From: Massilia atriviolacea
GTDB lineage: Bacteria; Pseudomonadota; Gammaproteobacteria; Burkholderiales; Burkholderiaceae_D
DNA: 64,000 bases
Assembly: GCF_003953935.1 (NCBI RefSeq)
Contig: NZ_RXLQ01000006.1
Location: 310,001 to 374,000, forward strand
Reading direction: 5' to 3'
Shown: one piece after another, positions 1-13,315 of the stretch
Layout: each line of letters opens with the position of its first letter
How positions within the stretch are numbered: the first letter of the stretch is position 1
Program-made: the position numbers and the translations under genes
The notes under the pieces: model-generated
Database searches by the model: none
Told to the model about the DNA's origin: nothing
The model's input: only the letters and a program-made list of their open reading frames with translations

Positions 1-187
1 CGAAACGTCGAACCGAGGGCATCTTGGTGCCCACCCGCAGTTCGCGCCGGTTTACCATCAGCGCGATGGCCGCCACGATCTGGTCGACCAGGCCGCCGCG
101 CTTGCTGCGCTCGATCGACAGCACCGGCCAGCCATCCCCGCAATTGCCAGGAGGCATGTCCTCACGCGGAATGTCGCTGTCATCCAT
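1..187 (-). CDS. GntR-family (MocR-like) transcriptional regulator, N-terminal part
   Basis: The reading frame starts at the ATG at 187 and runs off the left edge; 62 codons are visible. It starts MDDSDIPREDMPPGN, and an AAAGGAA ribosome-binding site lies just upstream. Residues about 30-62 contain LVDQIVAAIALMVNRRELR followed by VGTKMPSVRRF. This is the winged-helix start of GntR regulators, where a helix is followed by a G-x-x-x-P-S-x-R motif. Such N-termini are common in MocR proteins, which fuse the DNA-binding domain to an aminotransferase-like domain. The C-terminal part is outside the window, so plain GntR and MocR cannot be separated. The gene is divergent from the pyrimidine-degradation genes, so it is a plausible regulator of them. 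Confidence 0.7.
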   Translation of the reverse strand, partial: MDDSDIPREDMPPGNCGDGWPVLSIERSKRGGLVDQIVAAIALMVNRRELRVGTKMPSVRRF

Positions 188-360
188 CCAGATTTCCTTT
201 GCTGCGATGCCGCAAACTGTATTGTTTGCGCTACCGATACGGTTGGCGGGTTTTGCGATTTGTGTATATGTGCCATAGTTGATCTGCTGACTATTATTGC
301 ATCATCATTTTGCCAACTGGTAAATTATTTTTTTGGTTGTAAAAATTCTTGGAGAGTCGC

Positions 361-1677
361 ATGAACGAATCCAGACCCGCGTCGATGTCCTCGTTTTGGA
401 TGCCATTTACCAATAATCGCGATTTCAAAGCCAACCCGCGCCTGCTGGTATCGGCCGAGGGAATGTACTACAAGGATGTCGACGGCAATACCGTGCTCGA
501 CGGCACCGCCGGCCTGTGGTGCGTGCCGTGCGGGCACAATCAGCCGAAGATCGTGGCCGCCGTGCGCGAGATGGTCGGCCAGCTCGACTTCGCACCCACG
601 TTCCAGATGGGCCATCCGGCCGCCTTCGACCTGGCCGAAAAACTGATGGACTATACCGGCCGCCGGTTCGGCCACGTCTTCTACACCAACTCCGGCTCGG
701 AGGCGGTCGATACCGCGCTGAAGATGGCGCTGGCCTACCACCGCGCGCGCGGCGAAGCGGGGCGCACGCGCCTGATCGGGCGCGAGCGCGGTTACCACGG
801 CGTCGGCTTCGGCGGCATTTCGGTGGGCGGCATCGGCGGCAACCGGCGCACCTTCGGGCCGCTGCTGCCGGGTGTCGACCACCTGCCGCACACGCACAAC
901 CTGGACAAGAACGCGTACTCGCGCGGCGAGCCGGAACACGGCGCCAACCTGGCCGATGAACTGGAACGCATCGTCGCGCTGCACGACGCCTCGACCATCG
1001 CCGCCGTGATCGTGGAACCGGTGGCCGGGTCCACCGGCGTGCTGGTTCCGCCCAAAGGGTATCTGAAACGCCTGCGCGAACTGTGCACCAAGCACGGCAT
1101 CCTGCTCATTTTCGATGAAGTCATCACCGGCTTCGGGCGCCTGACCACGCCGTTCGCGTTCGACTATTTCGACGTGGTGCCGGACATGGTCACCTGCGCC
1201 AAGGGCCTCACCAACGGCATGGTGCCGATGGGCGCGGTGTTTACCAGGCAGCATATCCACGACGCCTTCATGGACGGCCCGGCCGGCATCGAGCTATTCC
1301 ACGGCTACACCTATTCGGGCCATCCGCTGGCCTGCGCCGCCGCGCTGGCGACCCTGGACGTCTTCGAAGAACAGAAGATCCTCGACAACGCCAAGGCCGT
1401 GCAGGAGTACTGGACCGACGCGGTGCATTCGCTCAAGGGCCTGCCGCACGTGATCGATATCCGCACGATCGGGCTGGTGGCCGGCATCGAGCTCGCGCCC
1501 ATCGACGGCAAGCCGGGCGCGCGCGCGTTCGGCGCCTTTAAGAAGGCCTTCGCCGAGGGCGTGTTGATCCGCACGACGGGCGACATCATCGCCCTGTCGC
1601 CGCCGCTGGTGCTGGAGAAGAAGCACATCGACGAGTTGTTCGGCAAGCTGGCAACCATCCTCAAGAACCTGGACTGA
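361..1677 (+). CDS. Class III omega-amino acid:pyruvate aminotransferase (beta-alanine transaminase)
   Basis: PLP-dependent class III aminotransferase of 438 residues, the normal family length. It should transfer the amino group of beta-alanine or beta-aminoisobutyrate to pyruvate, giving malonate or methylmalonate semialdehyde. Visible motifs are the PLP-phosphate cup [13 protein letters not shown] (about 108-120), [10 protein letters not shown] with Asp252, and the Schiff-base lysine in [14 protein letters not shown] (Lys281). The ATG at 361 was chosen over an in-frame TTG at 349 because GGAGAG at 351-356 is correctly spaced for it. The next gene starts 4 bases after the stop and would consume the semialdehyde product. 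The substrate is inferred from this neighbourhood. Confidence 0.9.
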   Translation: MNESRPASMSSFWMPFTNNRDFKANPRLLVSAEGMYYKDVDGNTVLDGTAGLWCVPCGHNQPKIVAAVREMVGQLDFAPTFQMGHPAAFDLAEKLMDYTGRRFGHVFYTNSGSEAVDTALKMALAYHRARGEAGRTRLIGRERGYHGVGFGGISVGGIGGNRRTFGPLLPGVDHLPHTHNLDKNAYSRGEPEHGANLADELERIVALHDASTIAAVIVEPVAGSTGVLVPPKGYLKRLRELCTKHGILLIFDEVITGFGRLTTPFAFDYFDVVPDMVTCAKGLTNGMVPMGAVFTRQHIHDAFMDGPAGIELFHGYTYSGHPLACAAALATLDVFEEQKILDNAKAVQEYWTDAVHSLKGLPHVIDIRTIGLVAGIELAPIDGKPGARAFGAFKKAFAEGVLIRTTGDIIALSPPLVLEKKHIDELFGKLATILKNLD

Positions 1678-1681
1678 CCTT

Positions 1682-3196
1682 ATGAGCACTCTCGAGACGC
1701 AGTTGGACACCATCACCCATTACATCAACGGCGCCAAGGTCGATACGGCCAGCGGCCGTTACGCCGATGTCTTCAATCCCGCCATGGGCGCGCCCTGCGC
1801 GCGCGTGGCGCTGGGGACGGCGGACGATGTGGATGCCGCAGTCGCCGCGGCGGCCGCGGCGTTTCCCTCATGGTCCGCCACGCCGCCGCTGACGCGCGCG
1901 CGGGTCCTTTTCAAGTACCTGCAGTTATGCCAGGCGCATACCGACGAATTTGCGGCCATGCTCACGCGCGAACATGGCAAGACGTTTTCGGACGCGCAGG
2001 GCGAAGTGGCGCGCGGGATCGAGATGGTGGAATTCGCGGTCGGGATTCCGCAACTGCTCAAGGGCGAATTCACCGACCAGATTTCGCGCGGGATCGACGC
2101 CTGGTCGATGCGCCAGGCGCTCGGCGTGGTGGCGGGGATTACGCCGTTCAACTTCCCGGTGATGGTGCCGATGTGGATGTTCCCGGTGGCGATCGCCTGC
2201 GGCAATACCTTCGTGCTCAAGCCGTCGGAGCGCGATCCCTCTGCCTCGCTGCTGCACGCGCAGCTGCTCAAGGAAGCCGGCCTGCCGGACGGTGTGTTCA
2301 ACGTGGTCCAGGGCGACAAGGTCACTGTCGACGCGCTGCTCGATCATCCCGAGGTGCAGGCGGTCAGCTTTGTCGGCTCGACCCCGATCGCCGAATACAT
2401 CTACGCGCGCGGCAGCGCCGCCGGCAAGCGGGTGCAGGCGCTGGGCGGGGCCAAGAATCACATGGTGGTCATGCCGGACGCCGACATGGAGATGGCGACC
2501 GATGCCCTGATCGGCGCCGCCTTCGGTTCGGCCGGGGAGCGCTGCATGGCGATCTCGGTGGTGGTGGCGGTGGGCGACGCCGGCGACAAGCTGACTGGCG
2601 CGCTGGGCCAGCGCACCGCCGCGCTCAAGATCCGCGACGGCATGGCGCATGACGCCGAAATGGGGCCGGTGGTCAGCGCGGCGGCCAAGGAGCGCATCGA
2701 GCGCCTGATCGGCGAGGGCGTGGAGCAGGGCGCGACCCTGCTGGTCGATGGCCGCAACTGCAAGGTGCCGGAGCGCGAGAACGGCTTCTTCGTGGGCGGA
2801 ACCCTGTTCGACCACGTGACGCCCGATATGACGATCTACAAGGAGGAGATTTTCGGGCCGGTGCTGTGCGTGCTGCGCGCGCCGGATGTGGCGACGGCGG
2901 TCAATCTGATCAACGCGAACGAATACGGCAACGGCGTGGCGATCTACACGCGCGACGGCGGCACGGCGCGCGAGTTCGTGCGCCAGATCCAGGTCGGCAT
3001 GGTGGGGGTGAACGTGCCGCTGCCGGTGCCGATGGCGTTCAACAGTTTCGGCGGCTGGAAGCGCAGCATGTTCGGCGACCACCATGCGTATGGTCCCGAA
3101 GGCGTGCGCTTCTACACGCGGCACAAGGCGGTGATGCAGCGCTGGCCGAACACGGCGAGTGCTGGCGTGGAATTTGCTTTTCCACAGATGAAGTAA
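1682..3196 (+). CDS. mmsA: CoA-acylating methylmalonate-/malonate-semialdehyde dehydrogenase
   Basis: Aldehyde dehydrogenase of 504 residues. It should oxidise malonate or methylmalonate semialdehyde with NAD and CoA, releasing CO2 and giving acetyl- or propionyl-CoA. The catalytic cysteine is Cys288 in [19 protein letters not shown] (about 253-260) replaces the usual ELGG-K-N motif, so the general-base glutamate is missing. That is the known mark of the CoA-acylating MmsA/IolA group and supports this call over an ordinary aldehyde dehydrogenase. [15 protein letters not shown] (about 156-170) is also typical of the group. The gene sits 4 bases behind the aminotransferase as the last step of the pathway. 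Confidence 0.93.
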   Translation: MSTLETQLDTITHYINGAKVDTASGRYADVFNPAMGAPCARVALGTADDVDAAVAAAAAAFPSWSATPPLTRARVLFKYLQLCQAHTDEFAAMLTREHGKTFSDAQGEVARGIEMVEFAVGIPQLLKGEFTDQISRGIDAWSMRQALGVVAGITPFNFPVMVPMWMFPVAIACGNTFVLKPSERDPSASLLHAQLLKEAGLPDGVFNVVQGDKVTVDALLDHPEVQAVSFVGSTPIAEYIYARGSAAGKRVQALGGAKNHMVVMPDADMEMATDALIGAAFGSAGERCMAISVVVAVGDAGDKLTGALGQRTAALKIRDGMAHDAEMGPVVSAAAKERIERLIGEGVEQGATLLVDGRNCKVPERENGFFVGGTLFDHVTPDMTIYKEEIFGPVLCVLRAPDVATAVNLINANEYGNGVAIYTRDGGTAREFVRQIQVGMVGVNVPLPVPMAFNSFGGWKRSMFGDHHAYGPEGVRFYTRHKAVMQRWPNTASAGVEFAFPQMK

Positions 3197-3237
3197 AAAG
3201 CACCTGAAGCGGGTGATGCGTACGGTTAGCTGATGCG

Positions 3238-3267
3238 CCGTCGCCCCCGCCTGCGCGGGGGCGACGG
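3238..3267. repeat. Perfect palindromic hairpin between mmsA and preT
   Basis: Two 13-base arms pair perfectly (3238-3250 and 3255-3267) around a 4-base loop, CTGC. No T-tract follows, so this looks like a REP-type palindrome rather than a classical terminator. The core is a C-run and G-run flanked by CCGTCG/CGACGG and resembles the hairpins at 5983-6010 and 54567-54655. Confidence 0.75.
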
Positions 3268-3329
3268 ATCTCGAGGCACCGGGTATTCCCGCAAGGGGTA
3301 GGTGAACTTATAAAAACAGGGATGTAAAC

Positions 3330-4703
3330 ATGATCGAATCTCTCAAACACCTGCCGCATGCGGCCAGCTCCGGCACCGCACTGGCCGAACAGTTCACCGA
3401 TCTGGCGCCGGCGCTGACCAGCCGCCAGGCCGCCATCGAAAGCGCGCGCTGCCTGTACTGCTACGACGCGCCGTGCACCCGCAGTTGCCCGTCCGGGATC
3501 GACGTGGCCAGCTTTATCCGCAATATCCACGACCAGAACATCAACGGCGCGGCGGCCGGCATCCTCAAGCAGAACATCCTGGGCGGCAGCTGCGCCCGCG
3601 TATGCCCGACCGAGATCCTGTGCGAAGACGCCTGCGTGCGCAATCACGATGAGGAAGGCCAGCCCGTCAAGATCGGCCTGTTGCAGCGCCACGCCCTCGA
3701 TCACGCCTCCTTCAAATCCTATCCCTTCCAGCGCGCCGAGCGCACCGGCAAGAAGATCGCGGTGGTCGGCGCCGGCCCCGCCGGCCTGTCGTGCGCGCAC
3801 CGCCTGGCCATGCTGGGCAACGACGTCGTCATCTACGAGGCGCGCGCCAAGTCCGGCGGCCTGAACGAATACGGCATCGCCAGGTACAAGCTGACCGGCG
3901 ACTTCGCCCAGCGCGAGGTGGAGTTCCTGCTCAGTATCGGCGGCATCGAGGTGCGCCACGGCTGCATCCTCGGGGTGAACCTGCACCTGCACGAACTGCA
4001 CACGCAGTACGACGCCGTGTTCCTCGGCCTGGGCCTGAACGCCAGCCGCCAGCTCGGACTGACGGGAGAAGACGCCCCCGGCCTGATGGCGGCGGTCGAC
4101 TACATCGCCGACCTGCGCCAGGCCACCGACCTGACGGCGCTGCCGGTGCCGAAGCGCGCCATCGTCATCGGCGCCGGCAATACGGCGATCGACATGGCGG
4201 TGCAGATCAAGCGCCTCGGCGCGGAGGACGTGACCCTGGTGTACCGGCGCGGTGCGGAGTCGATGAGCGCGACGCACCACGAACAGGATATCGCCAAGGC
4301 CAATATGGTGCGCATCCGCACCTGGGCGGCGCCTCTCGAAGTGCTGCTCGACGATGCCGGCCGCGTGCGCGGGATGCGCTTCGAAGAGACGCGCATGGAC
4401 GGCGGCCGCCTTGCCGGCACCGGCGCCTTTATCGAGATCGCGGCCGATGCCGTGTTCAAGGCGATCGGCCAGAGCATGGACCCGGTGGGGCTGTCGGACG
4501 AGATGGCGCAGCAGATCACGCGCGAGGGCGACAAGATCCATGTCGATGCGCAGTTCCGCACGGCGCTGACGGGGATTTACGCGGGCGGCGATTGCGTCGC
4601 GCCGGGGCAGGACTTGACGGTTCAGGCGGTCCAGCATGGCAAGCTGGCGGCGATGGCCATTCACAATGACATCCAATTCAAGCTGGAGGCTTCCCATGGC
4701 TGA
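3330..4703 (+). CDS. preT: NAD-dependent dihydropyrimidine dehydrogenase subunit PreT
   Basis: Flavoprotein of 457 residues related to the small subunit of glutamate synthase. It passes electrons from NADH to PreA, which reduces uracil and thymine to dihydropyrimidines. The N-terminal part carries two cysteine clusters for 4Fe-4S centres: Cys41, 44, 49 and 53, then Cys88, 92, 98 and 102. An FAD-binding VGAGPAGLSC follows at about 146-155, and the NAD(P)-binding VIGAGNTAIDMA lies about 275-287. The C-terminal YAGGDCVAPGQDLTVQA is the usual flavin-contacting end. The stop overlaps the start of preA by 8 bases, fitting two subunits of one complex. Confidence 0.93.
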   Translation: MIESLKHLPHAASSGTALAEQFTDLAPALTSRQAAIESARCLYCYDAPCTRSCPSGIDVASFIRNIHDQNINGAAAGILKQNILGGSCARVCPTEILCEDACVRNHDEEGQPVKIGLLQRHALDHASFKSYPFQRAERTGKKIAVVGAGPAGLSCAHRLAMLGNDVVIYEARAKSGGLNEYGIARYKLTGDFAQREVEFLLSIGGIEVRHGCILGVNLHLHELHTQYDAVFLGLGLNASRQLGLTGEDAPGLMAAVDYIADLRQATDLTALPVPKRAIVIGAGNTAIDMAVQIKRLGAEDVTLVYRRGAESMSATHHEQDIAKANMVRIRTWAAPLEVLLDDAGRVRGMRFEETRMDGGRLAGTGAFIEIAADAVFKAIGQSMDPVGLSDEMAQQITREGDKIHVDAQFRTALTGIYAGGDCVAPGQDLTVQAVQHGKLAAMAIHNDIQFKLEASHG

Positions 4704-5973
4704 CCTGAGCATCGAATTTTGCGGCATCAAGTCCCCCAATCCGTTCTGGCTGGCGTCCGCGCCGCCGACCGACAAGGCCTACAACGTGGTGCGCGCCTTC
4801 GAGGCGGGGTGGGGCGGGGTGGTCTGGAAGACGCTCGGCGAAGACCCGGCCGCCGTCAACGTGTCGTCGCGCTATTCGGCCTTGTACGGCAAGAACCGCG
4901 AGGTGATCGGCTTCAATAACATCGAGCTCATTACCGACCGCTCGCTGGAGATCAACCTGCGCGAGATCACGCAGGTGAAGAAGGACTGGCCCGACCGCGC
5001 CATGATCGTCTCGCTCATGCTGCCCTGCGAAGAAGCGCTGTGGGCCGAGATCCTGCCCAAGGTCGAGGCGACCGGCGCGGACGGCATCGAGCTCAATTTC
5101 GGCTGCCCGCACGGCATGCCGGAACGCGGCATGGGCGCTGCCGTGGGGCAGGTGCCCGAGTACGTGGAGATGGTCACGCGCTGGTGCAAGACCTATTCGA
5201 AGCTGCCGGTGATCGTCAAGCTCACGCCGAACATCACCGACGTGCGCAAACCGGCGCGCGCGGCCAAGGCGGGTGGCGCCGATGCGGTGTCGCTGATTAA
5301 CACGATCAACTCGATCACGCACCTGGACCTGGACCGCATGGTGGCGCTGCCCATCGTCGGCAACGCGAGCACGCACGGCGGCTACTGCGGCGCGGCGGTC
5401 AAGCCGATCGCGCTGAACATGGTGGCCGAGATTGCGCGCGATCCGGAAACGCGCGGCTTGCCGATTTCGGGCATCGGCGGGATCGGCAACTGGCGCGATG
5501 CGGCCGAATTCATCGCCCTGGGCGCCGGATCGGTGCAGGTGTGCACCGCCGCGATGCTGCACGGCTTCCGCATCGTGGAGGAGATGAAGGACGGCCTGTC
5601 GCGCTGGATGGACGAGAAGGGCTACACGAGCATCGCCGAGTTTTCGGGCAAGGCGGTGCCCAACACCACGGACTGGAAATACCTGGACATGAACTACCAG
5701 GTGATCGCGCAGATCGACCAGGACAAATGCATCAAGTGCGGCAAATGCTATGTGGCGTGCGAGGATACGTCGCACCAGTCGATCGCGCAGTTGATCGACG
5801 CGGCGGGCGTGCGCAGGTACGAAGTGATCGAGTCCGAGTGCGTCGGGTGTAATCTGTGCGAGATAACCTGCCCGGTGGAGGCCTGCATCACGATGGTGCC
5901 GCAGGAGACCGGCAAGGCGTACATGAACTGGACCCAGGATCCGCGTAATCCGAGGGCCGAAGTGCCTGGCTAG
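4696..5973 (+). CDS. preA: NAD-dependent dihydropyrimidine dehydrogenase catalytic subunit PreA
   Basis: FMN-containing TIM-barrel subunit of 425 residues that reduces uracil or thymine. ELNFGCPHGMPERGMG (about 132-147) matches the active-site loop of the dihydroorotate/dihydropyrimidine dehydrogenase family, with catalytic Cys137. A ferredoxin-like tail carries CIKCGKCYVAC and CVGCNLCEITCPVEAC, binding two 4Fe-4S clusters. The ATG at 4696 is chosen because MADLSIEFCG is the usual family start; an in-frame upstream codon at 4636 would only extend into preT. Overlap with preT and the following transporter and hydantoinase genes fix the role in reductive pyrimidine catabolism. Confidence 0.95.
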   Translation: MADLSIEFCGIKSPNPFWLASAPPTDKAYNVVRAFEAGWGGVVWKTLGEDPAAVNVSSRYSALYGKNREVIGFNNIELITDRSLEINLREITQVKKDWPDRAMIVSLMLPCEEALWAEILPKVEATGADGIELNFGCPHGMPERGMGAAVGQVPEYVEMVTRWCKTYSKLPVIVKLTPNITDVRKPARAAKAGGADAVSLINTINSITHLDLDRMVALPIVGNASTHGGYCGAAVKPIALNMVAEIARDPETRGLPISGIGGIGNWRDAAEFIALGAGSVQVCTAAMLHGFRIVEEMKDGLSRWMDEKGYTSIAEFSGKAVPNTTDWKYLDMNYQVIAQIDQDKCIKCGKCYVACEDTSHQSIAQLIDAAGVRRYEVIESECVGCNLCEITCPVEACITMVPQETGKAYMNWTQDPRNPRAEVPG

Positions 5974-5982
5974 CCCTTGAAC

Positions 5983-6010
5983 CGTCGTTCCCGCCGTCGC
6001 GGGAACGACG
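5983..6010. repeat. Palindromic hairpin repeat between preA and the NCS1 gene
   Basis: Arms CGTCGTTCCCGC (5983-5994) and its exact complement (5999-6010) enclose a 4-base loop, CGTC. The same arm sequence recurs at 54567-54578 and 54644-54655, so it belongs to a dispersed palindrome family. It lies 10 bases after the preA stop. Confidence 0.8.
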
Positions 6011-6042
6011 CAGTCCGCGTCACCAAATTGGAGAACACCACT

Positions 6043-8944
<2,902 letters not shown>

Positions 8945-8976
8945 CCTGTCGTCGTCTGCCTTTTTTGGAGTGATCA

Positions 8977-10218
8977 ATGAACGATCTGCGCATTAACGGC
9001 GAGCGCCTGTGGGCCTCGCTGATGGAACTGGCTAAAATCGGCGCCACGCCGAAAGGCGGCGTCAAGCGCCTCGCCCTCACGGACCTCGACAAGGAGGGCC
9101 GTGACCTGGTGGTCGGCTGGGCCAGGGAAGCGGGCCTGTCGGTCACGGTCGACCAGATCGGCAACGTCTTCATGCGCCGCGAAGGGCGCAATCCATCGCT
9201 GCCGCCGATCATGACCGGCAGCCATATCGACACCCAGCCGACCGGCGGCAAATTCGACGGCAACTACGGCGTGCTGGCCGGCCTGGAAGTGGTGCGCACC
9301 CTGAACGACCAGGGCATCGCGACCGAAGCGCCGCTCGAAGTGGCTTTCTGGACCAACGAGGAAGGCTCGCGCTTCGTGCCGGTGATGATGGGCTCGGGCG
9401 TGTTCTGCGGCGCCTTCAGCCTGGAGACCGCGTACGCCGCCAGGGACACCGAAGGCAAGAGCGTCAGGGACGAACTGGCGCGCATCGGCTACATGGGCGA
9501 GCAGGTGCCGGGCCGGCATCCGATCGGCGCCTATTTCGAGACGCATATCGAACAGGGGCCGGTGCTGGAAGACGCCGACAAGGTGATCGGCGTGGTGCCG
9601 GCCGTGATGGGATTGTCGTGGTACGACTGCGTCGTCAGCGGCATGGAGGCGCACGCCGGCCCCACGCCCATGGGCCTGCGCAAGGATGCGCTGCAGGTAT
9701 CCACATACATCATGCAGGAGGTGGTGAAGATCGCCAACCGCTATCCGCCATACGGGCGCGGCACGGTCGGCATGGTGCAGGTGTTCCCGAACAGCCGCAA
9801 CGTGATTCCGGGCGAGGTCAAATTCAGCATCGACCTGCGCAATGTGAACGATGAACTGCTCAACACCATGCACGAGGAGATGCTGGCGTTTATCGACAGG
9901 ACGCGCAGCGATTCCGGGCTGGCGATCGCGATCGAGCGCGTGTCCTACTATCCGCCTTGCCCCTTCCATCCGGATTGCGTGGGGGCGGTGCGCGAAGCGA
10001 CCGCAAAACTTGGCTACTCGACGATGGACGTGGTGTCCGGCGCCGGCCACGATGCCATCTACGCGGCCCGCCTGGCGCCGGCCGGGATGATTTTCGTGCC
10101 CTGCAAGGATGGCATCAGCCATAACGAAATCGAGGATGCACGGTCCGACCACCTGGAAGCGGGCTGCAATGTGTTGCTGCACGCCATGCTGGAACGCGCG
10201 AAGATCGTGTCCTCATAA
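8977..10218 (+). CDS. M20-type N-carbamoyl-beta-alanine amidohydrolase (beta-ureidopropionase)
   Basis: Zinc-dependent M20-fold amidohydrolase of 413 residues, hydantoinase/carbamoylase family. It should cleave N-carbamoyl-beta-alanine to beta-alanine, CO2 and ammonia, supplying the aminotransferase encoded at 361. Metal-site motifs are GSHIDTQPTGGKFDGNYG (His83, Asp94), WTNEEGSRF (Glu128/129), ETHIEQGP (His190) and the C-terminal GISHNEIEDA. The lid domain carries the family HAGPTPMGLRKD motif. L-carbamoylases and allantoate amidohydrolases share this fold, so the substrate is read from the operon: PreTA, transporter and hydantoinase sit immediately upstream. Confidence 0.9.
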   Translation: MNDLRINGERLWASLMELAKIGATPKGGVKRLALTDLDKEGRDLVVGWAREAGLSVTVDQIGNVFMRREGRNPSLPPIMTGSHIDTQPTGGKFDGNYGVLAGLEVVRTLNDQGIATEAPLEVAFWTNEEGSRFVPVMMGSGVFCGAFSLETAYAARDTEGKSVRDELARIGYMGEQVPGRHPIGAYFETHIEQGPVLEDADKVIGVVPAVMGLSWYDCVVSGMEAHAGPTPMGLRKDALQVSTYIMQEVVKIANRYPPYGRGTVGMVQVFPNSRNVIPGEVKFSIDLRNVNDELLNTMHEEMLAFIDRTRSDSGLAIAIERVSYYPPCPFHPDCVGAVREATAKLGYSTMDVVSGAGHDAIYAARLAPAGMIFVPCKDGISHNEIEDARSDHLEAGCNVLLHAMLERAKIVSS

Positions 10219-10329
10219 TTTCAGGGAGGAAATCGCGTCGGCATCCTCCTACCGGCACGGCGGTATTGTGCTGATTCGTGCATCGGAGTTTGCTTGCTAG
10301 GCTGTCCTTTTCCATGAGGAGGACAGTGT

Positions 10330-11490
10330 ATGCGCGCTTTAACCTATCACGGCAGCAACGACGTCAAGGTTGACAACGTGCCCGATCCGATCTTGCAGGA
10401 GCTGGACGACGTCATCCTGAAAGTGACTGCCACCGCCATCTGCGGCTCCGACCTGCATATGTACCGCGGGAAGATCCCGGCCATGAAAAGCGGCGATATC
10501 CTGGGCCATGAATTCATGGGCGAAGTGGTCGACACAGGCCCCAACGTCACCAGGCTGCAGAAAGGCGACCGCGTGGTCGTGCCGTTCGTGATTGCGTGCG
10601 GCAGCTGTTTTTTCTGCGACATGGATCTGTATTCGGCGTGCGAGACCACCAATCCGGATCGCGGATCGATCATGAACAAGAAAAGCCTGCGCTCGGGCGC
10701 GGCGCTGTTCGGGTTCAGCCATCTGTATGGCGGCGTGCCGGGCGGGCAGGCCGAGTACGTGCGCGTGCCGAAGGCGAACGTGGGGCCGATCAAGATCCCG
10801 AAAAACCTGGCCGACGAGCAGGTGCTGTTCCTGAGCGATATCCTGCCGACCGGATACCAGGCGGTGCTCAATACCGGCGTGGGCGCGGGCGGCAGCCTGG
10901 CGATTTTCGGCGCCGGGCCGGTGGGACAGATGGCGGCGGCCAGTGCGCGCATGCTGGGCATCGAGAAGATCTTCATGGTCGACCACCACAAGTTCCGGCT
11001 CGATTTTGCGCAGAAAACCTATGGCGTCATTCCGATCAATTTCGATGATTGCGACGCGGCGGAATTCATCCTCGACCATACCGACGCGCGCGGGGTCGAT
11101 GGCGTGGTGGAGGCGGTCGGCTTCGAAGCCAAGGGCAGCACGGTCGACACCGTGATGACCAACCTCAAACTCGAAGGCAGCAGCGGCAAGGCGCTGCGCC
11201 AGTGTATCGCGGCCGTGCGGCGCGGCGGCACGGTCAGCGTGCCGGGTTTGTACGCCGGCTTCATTCACGGCTTCCTGTTCGGCGATATCTTCGAAAAGGG
11301 CATCGGCATCAAGGCCGGCCAGACGCACGTGCAGAAGCACATGCCGGACCTGCTCAGGTTTATCGAGGAAGGCAAGCTGCATCCGAATGCGATCATCTCG
11401 CATCGCCTGAACCTGTCGCAGGCGGCCGAGGGCTACAGGATGTTCGATAAAAAAGAGGACGACTGCCGCAAGGTGGTGCTGACGCCCTAA
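10330..11490 (+). CDS. Zinc-dependent medium-chain alcohol dehydrogenase
   Basis: MDR-superfamily dehydrogenase of 386 residues. Catalytic zinc ligands are Cys38 (AICGSDLH) and His60-Glu61 (GHEFMGE). A structural zinc lobe holds Cys90, Cys93, Cys96 and Cys104. The NAD-binding [14 protein letters not shown] is near 195-208. The long Cys-rich loop and [21 protein letters not shown] segment recall the glutathione-independent formaldehyde dehydrogenase branch, but the substrate is not determined by sequence. A GAGGA ribosome-binding site precedes the ATG. Its stop codon overlaps the stop of the convergent uraD-allC gene. No clear link to pyrimidine degradation beyond position. Confidence 0.85.
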   Translation: MRALTYHGSNDVKVDNVPDPILQELDDVILKVTATAICGSDLHMYRGKIPAMKSGDILGHEFMGEVVDTGPNVTRLQKGDRVVVPFVIACGSCFFCDMDLYSACETTNPDRGSIMNKKSLRSGAALFGFSHLYGGVPGGQAEYVRVPKANVGPIKIPKNLADEQVLFLSDILPTGYQAVLNTGVGAGGSLAIFGAGPVGQMAAASARMLGIEKIFMVDHHKFRLDFAQKTYGVIPINFDDCDAAEFILDHTDARGVDGVVEAVGFEAKGSTVDTVMTNLKLEGSSGKALRQCIAAVRRGGTVSVPGLYAGFIHGFLFGDIFEKGIGIKAGQTHVQKHMPDLLRFIEEGKLHPNAIISHRLNLSQAAEGYRMFDKKEDDCRKVVLTP

Positions 11491-13238
11491 TCACGGGCGA
11501 GGCCGCGCAGGAAGTCGAGCAGCACCTGCGCCGCCATCTCGGCGTCGTCCGCCGTCATGGTCTCCAGCCGGTTATGGCTGATGCCGCCGTTGCCGCAGCG
11601 GGTGAACAGCATCGCCACATCGGCGATCTTTGCCATGGCCATCGCGTCGTGTCCGGCGCCCGAGGCCAGGTCGTAGCGCGGCAGGCCGGCGCGCTCGATG
11701 GCGTCGCCCAGCCGGTCCATCAGCGCCGGCGCGCACGGCGCGGCCGGTGCCGAGACGATCTGCTCGATCTGCACGTCCACGTGGCGGCGCCCGCAGATCG
11801 CCTCGATGCCGTCCAAAATCTCCTTGACCGCAGCATGACGCACGGCGTCGTCCGCCGCGCGGATGTCGAGCGACAGCTTGCAGTGCCCCGGAATCACATT
11901 CACCGATCCATTCGGCACCTGCAGCTGGCCGACGGTGCCCACCAGCGAACCCGCGCCGGTGCAGCGGCGCTCCACCAGCAGCACGATTTCCGCCGCCGCC
12001 GCCGCCGCATCCTTGCGCATGTTCATCGGCGTGGTGCCCGCGTGGCTGGCCAGTCCGGTCAGCTCGACCAGGTAGCGCGAGCTGCCGGCGATCGCCGTCA
12101 CCACGCCCACCGCCAGGCCGCGCTCCAGCAGGACCGGTCCCTGTTCGATATGCACCTCGACAAAGCCCAGCAGATCGGCCGGATTGCGCGCGATGCCGGC
12201 AATCGCCGCCGGGTGATGGCCGGCCGCCCTCAGCGCCTCCAGCATGGTCACGCCGGCGGCGTCGGCCTGTTCCAGCTGCGCCATGTCGAACTGCCCGATG
12301 ACCGCGTTACTGCCCAGGAAGGTGCTGCGAAAGCGCACTCCTTCTTCTTCCGCGAAGCCGATCACTTCGAGGTGACAGGGCAGGCGCTCGCCGCGTTCGT
12401 GCAGGTGGCGCACCACTGCAATCGGCAGCAGGATGCCAAGGCGGCCGTCGTACTTGCCGCCGTCGCGCACGGTGTCGTAGTGCGAGCCGGTCATCAGCGT
12501 CTTCGCCTGCGGGTCGTGCGCGAGGTAGCGCCCGACCACGTTGCCGACGGCGTCGATATGGGCTTCCATGCCGGCCTCGCGCATCCATTCGGCCAGTTGC
12601 GCGGCGGTGCGCTGGTGCACCGCGGTCATGTAGGAGCAGGTCAGGCCGTCGTCGGCTTCGCTCCATGCGCCGATGGTCTCGGCCCATTGCATCACGGTCG
12701 GGCCGAAGGCAAGCGTGAGTTCGAGCAGGTCGTTGATGCGCAGTTCGGCGATGCGGTGGATCTGGCGCAGGCTCTCGGCCATTTCGTCGGCGCGCTGGTT
12801 TTTCAGGCGCCGCGTGAAGGTCTCGATGATCGCGCTGCGCGTCAGGCCGTTGCCGTCCGGGCCCTTGACAGCCAGGATGAACGGAAAGCCGAAGCGCGCG
12901 TTGTAGTCGGCATTGAGCTTGTGCAGGGTCGCGTATTCTTCCGCGCTGCACAGGTTCAGGCCCGACCTGGCCTGTTCCTTGGTGGACTCCTGCGTCAGCT
13001 CGCCCGCGATGGCGGCCTTGCCGGCCAGTTCGGGGTGGGCGCGGATCAGGCCGAGCTGTTCGTCGACGCTGGCCTTGGTCACCGCCGTTTGCAGGGCGTA
13101 CTTGAGCGCCGCGACGCTGGCAAACGGCCGTGCGGCCAATGCGCGTTCGGGAATCCAGGGCGAGTGTTCATAGATGCCGCGCAGGGTGTCGACAAAGGCC
13201 GCCGCATCGCAGCTGTTCAGATCCGTCAGTGTAGTCAT
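11487..13238 (-). CDS. Fused OHCU decarboxylase (UraD) - allantoate amidohydrolase (AllC)
   Basis: A two-domain protein of 583 residues. Residues about 1-172 are 2-oxo-4-hydroxy-4-carboxy-5-ureidoimidazoline decarboxylase, with catalytic HPELAGKAA at 68-76 and the [11 protein letters not shown] segment at about 116-126. Residues about 178-583 are an M20 allantoate amidohydrolase, with [48 protein letters not shown] and [10 protein letters not shown]. It would catalyse the last uric-acid ring step to S-allantoin and, after a separate allantoinase, the cleavage of allantoate to ureidoglycine or ureidoglycolate. No stop or frame change separates the domains. The LysR gene lies 77 bases upstream on the same strand. 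Confidence 0.92.
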   Translation of the reverse strand: MTTLTDLNSCDAAAFVDTLRGIYEHSPWIPERALAARPFASVAALKYALQTAVTKASVDEQLGLIRAHPELAGKAAIAGELTQESTKEQARSGLNLCSAEEYATLHKLNADYNARFGFPFILAVKGPDGNGLTRSAIIETFTRRLKNQRADEMAESLRQIHRIAELRINDLLELTLAFGPTVMQWAETIGAWSEADDGLTCSYMTAVHQRTAAQLAEWMREAGMEAHIDAVGNVVGRYLAHDPQAKTLMTGSHYDTVRDGGKYDGRLGILLPIAVVRHLHERGERLPCHLEVIGFAEEEGVRFRSTFLGSNAVIGQFDMAQLEQADAAGVTMLEALRAAGHHPAAIAGIARNPADLLGFVEVHIEQGPVLLERGLAVGVVTAIAGSSRYLVELTGLASHAGTTPMNMRKDAAAAAAEIVLLVERRCTGAGSLVGTVGQLQVPNGSVNVIPGHCKLSLDIRAADDAVRHAAVKEILDGIEAICGRRHVDVQIEQIVSAPAAPCAPALMDRLGDAIERAGLPRYDLASGAGHDAMAMAKIADVAMLFTRCGNGGISHNRLETMTADDAEMAAQVLLDFLRGLARD

Positions 13239-13315
13239 GGTTATTCCATCTTCGATTACCGATCATAAGCGCTGGCCGCCGCGCGCACATACGCCGGCGC
13301 TGATAAGCGCTATCG

